Of a DNA stretch of 64,000 bases, positions 34,223 to 44,253 are shown in pieces (position 1 is the stretch's first letter; every line of letters begins with the position of its first letter). Source of the DNA: Psettodes erumei (taxonomy: Eukaryota; Chordata; Actinopteri; Pleuronectiformes; Psettodidae). Below the pieces are notes generated by a model that was given only the letters and a program-made list of their open reading frames with translations, searched no databases and was not told the DNA's origin. The DNA is taken from contig JAFBJZ010000901.1 in NCBI GenBank assembly GCA_016785225.1, positions 2,666,001 to 2,730,000 on the forward strand, written 5' to 3'. The translations under genes were made by a program, and so were the position numbers.

Positions 34223-37200
34223 CTAGGAAAAAAAAGACACAGCGAGGGAGGGGGCCATGTCAGTTTGAAATTGTGTTTGCTATCATTTAATCTATCCACT
34301 GTTTAATTCAGTTAAGTCTCGCATCTGAAAAGATGACAATAGTTTTTCTTTGTTTTGTTTAGTTTTTTTTTTTACAAAAATCAACAATGCTTTTATATGA
34401 CAGTATTTTGAATCACATCATTGATAATTTAATGCTGCTTTATTATTATTATCTGTAAGGAATTTCCGTTTTTGCAGGTTGCTTTCACAGCAGAGATGTG
34501 ATCTACCTCAAACAATATGATGCCAATTACAAAATCAAGTATAGATTTCTCATGAACCCCAGTCTGCTGATCATACGGAATACACTGTGAAAGCTACTTT
34601 TTAAGATTTACCTTTCTGCTCCTTGGATAGTTGTTCAGCCTGGTCCCAGACCTCTGTGGCATAAAGGAAGTTGGAGGTGACCTGGACGTAGCTGGCAGCC
34701 ATCTGGTGGATACGCTGAGGTATGGTCACGGATGAGCTGGCGCTGCTGCTGCTGCTGACTGACGAGTAGCCGCCGGCTGTGCCCGGGGACAGTTTGGGAG
34801 ACACGGGAGAGGGCATGCCCGCTGCCTTACTGCATCAGGAAACAGACACAGGTAGAAATTACATTACTGATTGCAGTATTTCTACTGCTAACCAGTATGA
34901 CTCAGTAACTTTATCTGCATGGGTGCTTGTATTAAAAAAAAATATTTCCAGTGGTTATCTTAACCTTCTGTGAAATTCTCAAACGTTTAACCAATGAGAA
35001 AATGTCAAACTCATGAGAGTATTCTTCCACAGTATTTTTTAAACATTACATACTTGTGTGGGAAACACAAATGTCTCCTTTACAGTTACTCCAAAACGCC
35101 AAACAGCAAAGGAGGACATGACTTACTTTCCCATTCCAGGAGAGGGAGCCTGGGTGTTACTCAGAGAATTCTGTTAGAAAGATGAGAAGAACATTATGTA
35201 CACAGAAAGTAAAGCAGGTCACACATTCACAGAGGATAACTATATTCATTTATATTGTGCATCTGTGGCTTTGAATTTTTGCCAAACAAAACTCAATTTC
35301 AGTTTATTGTGAACAAATGTACCTTCAAGTGTTCAGTGAGTGTTTTGGAGTATTTTAGTGCACTGTCTTTCCTCAGCTTGAATAGCCGCAGGTAAAGGAG
35401 GGACTGGCATCGAAGGCTGGAAAAAGTAAAAGGGTGAATATTGATCTAAAAGATTTTCAATAAGAAAGAAATGAGCAGAGATATGTGGAATGCTTAAATT
35501 CACAATTCTTTTTAATCAAATAGCAAGGATTTTGAGTAAACTGAGTTGCAGCTTCAACACAAGATGAAGATGTCGTACTTACCAAAGCACTGCTAGCCTC
35601 TTGTCAGCTGAAGTAGCATCTGGGGCCATGTAGCTTTTTAACTTCATAGTGTATCTGAACGCAAACATATGACAAATATTTAGTTTCAAATAGAAAAAAC
35701 ACTTCTCTAATTCAAAATAGAAACAATTTTTAAAATTCAGTAATAGTGTCATTTTACACACAAACATTCAGCAGCAGAACCACAGCTATCGTCTTTGTCC
35801 TTGTTATAACCTAGTGCCTATATTACCCATAATACAACTTGACCACCTGCAGTTATTTTGAGAGATTTGGCAGCTAATGTAGCCCTGAGCCGAAATGAGC
35901 AGTGGGCTCCAGCTTTAAACAACTTTCTTTCCTCCACACGTACAGTCCTACTACCCAAAAACCTGTAAGGGGGCTTAAATGTGTAAAAATCATTGGAATT
36001 CCCTGTTAAATTGCAATTCTATGAGAGTGGATGAAGGCATTAATGTTGCTCCTTACTTGATGAGCTCCACAGTTTCAGCATACATGGGGAAGGGAGACTT
36101 GGCCTCTTGGGCGCTCTTCTCCAAGGCGTTACCACATTCAATGAAAGACACCACAGCATCCAGGTAATAAACTGCCTTCTCAAAACGGTCCAGCTTTAAA
36201 ATAAGGGACAGGGACATAGCAGAAATAAAACCACTGTCAGTGTTTTATCCTGAGTAGGGGCGCATGTTACAGCCAAATATTGCATTTCCTTGTGATCTAT
36301 TCCAGCTGTTAATTTGACATGGTTCTGACCTGGTATTTTGAGTAATTTTATGCAATTGTGATATCTACTCTGAGATCTTTCTGCACATAAGCATCAAAAT
36401 AATATTTAAATTCATTTTGAACGGAAACAACAGAGAGGCAGGGTCAGGTATCTCATAATCCCCAGGTAAGTAACTGATACCAGACCTGTAGCCAAATATA
36501 GCCAGCTACTCACATTACAGCAACCAGGTAACCAAAACATTTGTTTTACTTTTTTGTGCAAAAAAACCCTGAGAACATGGGGGAAAAAAACCCGAAAGGG
36601 CCACAGAAACTTTGGTAAATTTAAGTTCAATAAATACTGTACTATAAACTAATTTGATCAATAAAAGAAGTGTGGTTAAAGTAGCATTAAGGTCCATATA
36701 AAATCGTCTTACATGTGCTGTTTCACACCCCTCTCCTCTCATGGCTTTGCATGCAGCAACTGACACTGTAACGTCTCATTTACACATGTAAATCGTCATT
36801 AGGCTGCTGCTCTTACCAGTGCATCTGCATTGTGTTTAAGTTTCTTGGCTTCTTGTAAGTAGTGATCAGCTGAATGGACCCTGAAACAAAGTTGTTAACA
36901 GGTCAAATAAACCTGATTACTGAAACATTAAAAAAGCCGAACTCAGTGTCTGCATCAATTTTCTCTAAACAAAGACATCGATCGAGATGTTCTTGTCTCC
37001 TTAAAGAAACCCTCCATTAAATAAATCCCCTGAAACAACAAGACACAAAAATAAGAAGCAAGACCTCACATGAAAAGGACAGAGATTCCCAGCAGCAAAC
37101 CTTTTAAAATGGAAATTTACATCACCTTTCCTGCATGCAGGCCCATCTATTTGTGACCTCCCCTACCTCCTACAGCTTTATGCACCATAGGCAACCCTAG

Positions 37201-40200
37201 ATCCCTGCAGCAGTTCTTTCTGCATATCCCACTGTGGGGTTATCCACAGTGGAAAGAGCTCCTCTTACCTGTCCTCAAACACCAGCTTGGATCTTTGAGA
37301 CTTGGAGCCGTCTGTGGAGAGCGGAGGCACAGCCAGCTGGTTATCACAGCCCTTTGAGGATTTCTCCTGCAGAGACAGCAAGCGAGAGGGAATAATGTTT
37401 CAGGAAAAAAGGGGCCTGGTGTTTGAAGTGAAGGATAAAATGAAGAAAATGGTGAGTGTGGAAACTGAAGGTTGACATATACTGCACTACATGGATATTA
37501 GGCATATACAATATTAAGAACCTAACTATTCAGCGATGAGCTGCTGGTTAGACAAATCAGGTTCCTGAAGTTCCACACAAACATAGCATGAAATAAACAC
37601 ATCCATCAAGCTACAGTACATTTGTGACCTCTACCCTTCCTCCCCCAGCAACAACTTTGTTCTTTTTTTTTTTTGCTTGTTTTGTTATTCAAGTTTCCCC
37701 AGGGGAAACATGGTGCAGAGTTAGCAAACATGATGAAAGACCTTACTGCACACAGCATTTGTCAGGTATTCAGGCAGACAGTTAATGCCTGATGGTAAGG
37801 TTACCCGCACCCACCTTGCCGTCCCGTGTGCTGCGTCCCTTGTCCTCTACTTTTCTGTGCTTGGAGGTGGAGTTGCCCTTGGTGCTGTGGCTCCCCTCCT
37901 TTCCACTCCCTGTCCCGCTGGACAAAGATGTGGAGGATTGGCTGACTGTCCTCTTACGGCTCAGATGCTCTGCCTTGGGCGTCCGCTGAAGACCTGACAT
38001 GGACGGTGAAGGAACTGGCTCCTCTTTCTTCTCCAGAGACCTCTTAGACCTGATGGGATATGAGTCAATATTTTAATACATAATATTTCCATTTACTTAA
38101 CTTGAACTCTCTTGTAGCAGTACTTCAACCTATGTCACCAAATATGAAATACCCAGAGGACAAATTTTAACATTTCAGGTGATCAACATAGAGGACACAT
38201 CATTAAAATGAAATTTAACAGGTGCAGCATGAAGAGGCTGTGATTTAACAGACAAGCCACCTCATTGAGCCATTATGCCTGGATTTTATGATGCACAGTA
38301 GAGTTCACTGCCTTTGTTTTGGGAATTGTAAGAACAGAGAAAAGGACATCTGGCAAGCTTCAGTCTGCCGTGCAAAATGAAATACTACTCCCACATCAAG
38401 TGTACCAAGTGTTCCTGGTGTGCAGAGAGCTCGCTGAGAATGATGGCCGGGAGGAAACGGAAGGAAGGACTCACTCTTTACTGCTGTTTTTATGATGAGA
38501 TAGAGACTTGTCCTCCAGCTTGCATCGCTTGCTCTCTGGTTTGGCGCCTTCCTCATCGTTCTAAAGAGACGCAGATCACAGAAAATTAAAAAAGGATATA
38601 TTGAAAGGATACTCAGCTGTACTGGTGTGTCTAACTGCCTCTGTAGGAAATAATCTGCAGCCAAGCAGCTCAACTCTTCTGAGGTACAGATACATCCTGT
38701 TAAACTTGAGGAGACGAATCTTATTGCTTAGATTTGAAGCCCATCTCAGTCTTATATCGTTTCACAGCTATAATAAAAACAAAAAAAACCAAACAAAAAG
38801 AACAATCATCCACTGACAAAAATTCCAGGTCTGGATCACCACCAAAACTCAATCAATTGTCCCTTGGCTCAAAGCAGTTTTCAGCTTTGATGGAATTTCT
38901 GTTTGTTGCTTAGTGTATGACACAACCTATTGGACAATATGGTAATTAAAGTGGTGCAATTATAACTTCCTTCAACAAAGATCAAATTCAATTTTCATTC
39001 ATTGTGCAAGGTCATAGTGGCAACATCACTCTTTCAAACTTTTTGGGGCAGGGGATGAACACATCTCACTCCCATCAAAGTGAGAAATAAACTCAAATGC
39101 AGTGAAATTTGTTCTACCTTGTGTTTCCTCTTGGCCTTGCTAGAGCTCTTCTCAGAGCTCTGCTTGCTGAATTCTTTGCTGTCCCTGTCCAGAGAGTCGT
39201 CCCTCTCCACTTTTATCTCCACAGGCTCCTTGTAAGGCCGCCCTGGGATCCTTGACAGCAAACTGAGATCTGTAGGAAATGGGAAGGAAAGGGGCAGGGT
39301 AGGGTTTAACTTGGTTGAAAGCAAAGACAATCTTCAGGAATGTGTACTCCATCTATACAAGTGCATGCACAGTGCACAGCAGTGTGTACTGTGTTGTTAT
39401 AACTCTCATATTGTTATGACTCTCTCGCCATATGAGCAGTTTCAACTGACCTATCTTGACCAATAGAACCTGCTGCTGAGGCGGCCTCGCAGGGTAGCGC
39501 TCTTCAGGGTCGCTCAGTGGAGACAGCAGCTCTTTCTCTTCCATTGGAGAAAAAACACAAACAGGAGTCCTGATACTCTCTGTGTACTTGGGCGTCTGTG
39601 ACGACGATGGGATACTGTCATTCCCTTCAGAGTCCGATGACGAAGAGTCCGTATCGACGAACTCGCGAGACTTCTGGGAAGTCTTGGTGGCGGCCTTGGG
39701 CTTGCGCTTATCTCCAGTGGTGGTGACGGCAGCTGCGGTGGGCCTCGGGGAGGATTTGGTTTCTTTTCTGATAGTTGGTTTGCGGGAACCCTTCGTGGCA
39801 GCTTTCGGCCTATGAGGAGGGATCTCAGGGGCTGGCTCGCTCTCTACTCGCAGACCTCCTTTGGGCTCCTCCACCACTGGGAGCTTCTCCGACTTTTTGG
39901 GCTGTTTTCTGCCTTCACGGATCCGCGGATTTGTGCCACCCTCACTTTGGGCAGGGGATTTTTGTCGTCCACGGCCACCCTCTGCACCCTTTTGCGCTGC
40001 CCTTAGGTCCCTGCTTGGGGTGGGTGCCACTGAGTCTTTTGAACCCCCACCCTGGCTACTATAGCCGCGTACTGAGCTATTATCTCTGCCTTCTTTCTTG
40101 CACTTGGTTGGAACATTACTGTTGTCCACTGGGGAAGCTGGGGAGAACTGCTTGACCTTCTTGAACCAGTTGTCCAGCTGCCACTTGTTGGCCATGGGTT

Positions 40201-43200
40201 GTTCAGGCTGAATGGGTGCAAGAGAACACACACACACACACACACGTAAGACATTGTCTTGGTGAGCCAAACCAACTGTTGGAAACGCTAAAACAAATAT
40301 GGTATTTTGGGGGAAGATAATGTCTTATAACAATCTCAACCAAAAATACAGGTGGACAGAGTTAGTGACAATTTGTGCTAGTGACACATGTAGTTGATAA
40401 AGAGCCAACTTATCACTAGGCAGCACGACAGCTTTGTGCAGTTAAAAGTGAAGTCATTACTTCAGGCGAGGCGGGCCGCGGGGGCTCGTTGGCTTCGCTG
40501 TCCGTCGTGCTGCTTTCGCTCTCGCTGTCTGAGCCCGAGCTGCTCTCTGAGCCACTGTGGCTGCTGGAGTCGTCCCTCGATTGCTCGGCTCCTTCACTGT
40601 TATTGCTGTTGTTAGAGAAGAGGATGTTGGATAATACTGTATTGTGTCCAAAGGAAGCAACATGAAGCAGCAGATTTACTAAGAGGTAAAACATTGAGAT
40701 CTCACACCACTCTACACAGACCCTCCGCTGAGCAACCTACTGTCAACGTGAGCAAATTATTAGCATAATTTTTCACACTTTAGGACTTGTCATTCATACG
40801 GAGAAGAGTCCCAAACTTTGTATAGGTTTACATGGGCAGCAGAGTTTGAAGCACTGTTTGGTTATGTCAATAAAGGAACTATATGACCTAACTTGTGCAC
40901 CATCTTTTTCAAAATAAGGAACATAGTCTAACATGCACCTTTCAGTAAAATGAAAGCCAAAACACCACAAAAGCCTCAAAACCTTAACTTGAGTCAACAG
41001 CTCCCTAACACAAACATACACTGACTATGCCTGTGCTTTACCTTGCTGACGTGTTCCTTGAGGCATTCTTGGCAGAGTCCTGTTCTACATCACTATCTTC
41101 GCTGCTGCTCAGCTTCAGGTCATCTTCCAGCATACTAAAGGTACAGGAAGGAAAAATAATGAGATCTGTGTATTTCATTACAGCGGTGTGATTGCTGCAT
41201 GTTGGGGAGTGCAGGATGCCTCTCCACACCTTACAGAGGCTATCTGAGCAAATCTGGATATTTCAGTTTCTTAATTTCTTATAAATATTTCACTTAGTGT
41301 TCTGTCCTCCACTGTTTGAATCAATACTGGGAAACTACAAGCAAGGAGGAGGATGAAGAACTTACGTGGGTTGGTCATCGCAAGCTTTGGACTGGTGGCT
41401 GCTGGAGCTCTTGGAAGAGCTGCCTCGCTCTAAAAACACAAAAAAGACTCATAAGTGACAAAAGTAAACAGAAACATAGGTAATAGCAATATTTTGTATC
41501 AAGGTTTGGAACTGAAATGTGCACAATACTCACTATGTCCACCTGGAAATGGGTGAGAGTCCTGAAGTGAAAAAAAGAATCATTTTCATGAAGCCATGTG
41601 TTTTTTCATTCTTCACTGTTAAATATAACATACAATAAACAGTTTGCGATGAAGCCAAATCAATCATTAAGGATTTTTCCTCCCCAAGTTTGTGGCCACA
41701 TATGTTTACATGCAGGAAAGAAAGAAAGAAAGACCAAAACTGGCTGAAAAGTACTTGAACACTCAGATTTTATATTCATCAATACTTTATAGTATTAGCT
41801 GTTATGTAAGGTCTACCTGCTGTGTACAAAGGTAATAAGTAATAATTAAGCCTCATTAATTAATCATGATACATAATCATTTTAATCGAAGAGTCGCCAA
41901 CACAGCCAAGGATGCAATGCTGACCTTGGTAGGGAATGGAAACTTGGAAGGCTCTGTTTTGCAGGGGGTGTGGATGGCTGTCAGTGGAGGGGGCCACGAC
42001 TGAGTCATTTCCTGAAAGAAAAAAAACACACACACACACACACACACACAGGAAAAAATGTGCAAATGAGTTGTGAGGTGTGAGTAATGCCAAAAAATAC
42101 TCTTTCATTGACTCGAGGCAGTCGGCTTTTCCGATGAATGCTCATGATGAACTGCTCGCCCGAGCAAGGGAGCCTGTAGCAAAATGATACAATTAAGTAC
42201 ATACCTTCAGAATTTCGTCGACACAGTTGGCGTCGCCGGTGCCCTACAGACAGAAACATCATGCTCAGCACATGTGCTCATAAACAACATGATGTCAGTG
42301 CAGCAGGTGAGAGGTGGCTTCCATTTTGAGTACTATGAATCATTCTATAGGTGTTTTATGAGACCTTCGAGTCCAGTCAGACTATGTGTGACATGCTGTG
42401 AGGTGGTTCACCACAGTTATTACATCATTATGAACATATGCGCCATACATAAACAGTGCTCGGTCACTTTTGGTCTTCATGGAAGCTCCACTTCGACTGA
42501 TTTATATTCTAAGCGCCACATAAACATGCAGTCCGCCCATTATGTGAGTCCTGAACATAAGCTGCCAGGCTCAGAATAAATTAAAAATAAAACTAAATTG
42601 AAGGCTTGCAGATGAAGCCTCACCTCTACAGGCTGTGAGGGGATCTTGAGTTTGGAAAGCGAGGCCTTGCCATTGGACTTCATCTCCCCCATGGTGCTGC
42701 TGTGCGACTGTCCGCTGTAGCTCTCTGCCTGTGAGCTCTTGGGTTCTGCTGTTTCCTGGCCGTCCATAGGCCGCACATAGGCCGTGGGCTTCTGCAGCAT
42801 GGAGCCGGGCTTGGACATGAGAGACGGGGGAAAGGCCTGACTCGAGTGCTGTCCGCTAGTGAAGGAGGTGTGAACCCGTGAGGGCGAGTCCCAGTTTGCC
42901 TCTCTGTCTCGCGGGGACTTGGAGCGGTAGCGCTCCTTGCTATGATGCTGCTCAGCAGACAAGGAGCTCCGTGAGTGGCTGTTGCTGCTGGAGGAACTCA
43001 GAGAGCCCTTGGCTGGACTCGATGTGTGCGACTTTGAGTGATCCGACCCTCCGCTGTGTTTACTTGATTTCTTTTCTCGCACCTCTCCTCCGTGTCTTTG
43101 GCTACTGCTGCTGCCGCTGCTGCCTCCGTTGCCCCTCTGGCTGCTGTGCCCGCCCTGGAGCCCTGAGCGTTTCTGGGATTGGGATGAAGATCCACTTGCT

Positions 43201-44209
43201 GCGGGACCAACAGGAGTCCACTTACTGCTCTGGCTGCTGCCACTGCTATTGACACCACGCTGGTCCCCGACAAACAAAGGTGGGCCTGATTTCTCCTCAG
43301 AGGAAGATGAGCTGTTAGAAGGTTTACTGCCAAGCTTTGGAAGTGTGTCACCAATCGGCTCTTTCATCTCGTCGTAATTGCCCAGCATGCTCTGAATACG
43401 GCTGGACAGTTTATCTTCCTTACTGGACTGAAGAGAGAAGGAGAGAATGGGAGAAGAGGAGGTGGGGCGGGCAGGCAGACAGTCAGAGAAAGAGGAGATA
43501 AAATTCATAGCGGAGAAAATGAGAGAACGTGAACAGAAGGAAAGCAGGGAGGACAGAAGAGGGGGACAGAAAACACTTGGTTAATTGGGTTCCATCAAAA
43601 AGTTTTGAAATGGAAAAAAGTATTGCTCCTACACAAAAACACAAAAAAGTCAAATAATCAAAATATGCACAAGACAAATGCAAATTTTTACCCAAATCAA
43701 GACAAGAAACAAACTTCATCTTAACAGTGTGTGTCACCAGTTTTACATTTGAAATAATTGACTGAACATAGAGAGGCCTAATCAGCCAATCACACAGTTT
43801 GACCTTGTTCAAACTGGGGCAAGATCAGTCCACGCCCATCTGTGAGCACAGATAAAAGGTGGACCCTCAGTCCCAGCACCGAGGTTAATCAACTCTGAGG
43901 CCACGGGTTCAGCCCGTGACAAAAGTCTGTGCAGAATATCCAGTTTCACACGCAGCCTCACAACTCGGTTTTGTATCACACATTCACACAGAAGTTCAGG
44001 AAACTCAGGCCATTATCTGATGGCAGGAAATGTCACTAGTTTGGTCACAATGGGCACTCCACTACCTCCTGCTAGCACGGCCTGGGTCACATGTGCGAAG
44101 CTGGTGAGCATCACCTATTTTTTTTTCTTTAAAGGGAGGTTGGTAAAACTTTATGGTACGAGCATAAATGACGTGCTTTAATGTGACTGGATTAGAAAGC
44201 TGATATGGT

Positions 44210-44253
<44 letters not shown>

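Noticed and set aside
33898..34299. 133-codon minus-strand ORF over the aff4 stop region
   Set aside because: Wrong frame for the aff4 last exon and runs into the (CA)n tract as poly-Thr/His. The spliced frame ending at 34095 matches the AFF4 C terminus.
39775..40155. 126-codon plus-strand ORF
   Set aside because: Lies entirely opposite aff4 coding exon 9; a shadow of the biased codons there.
43890..43925. gggttcagcccgtga resembling a tRNA T-arm
   Set aside because: No matching acceptor stem, D-arm or anticodon arm around it.
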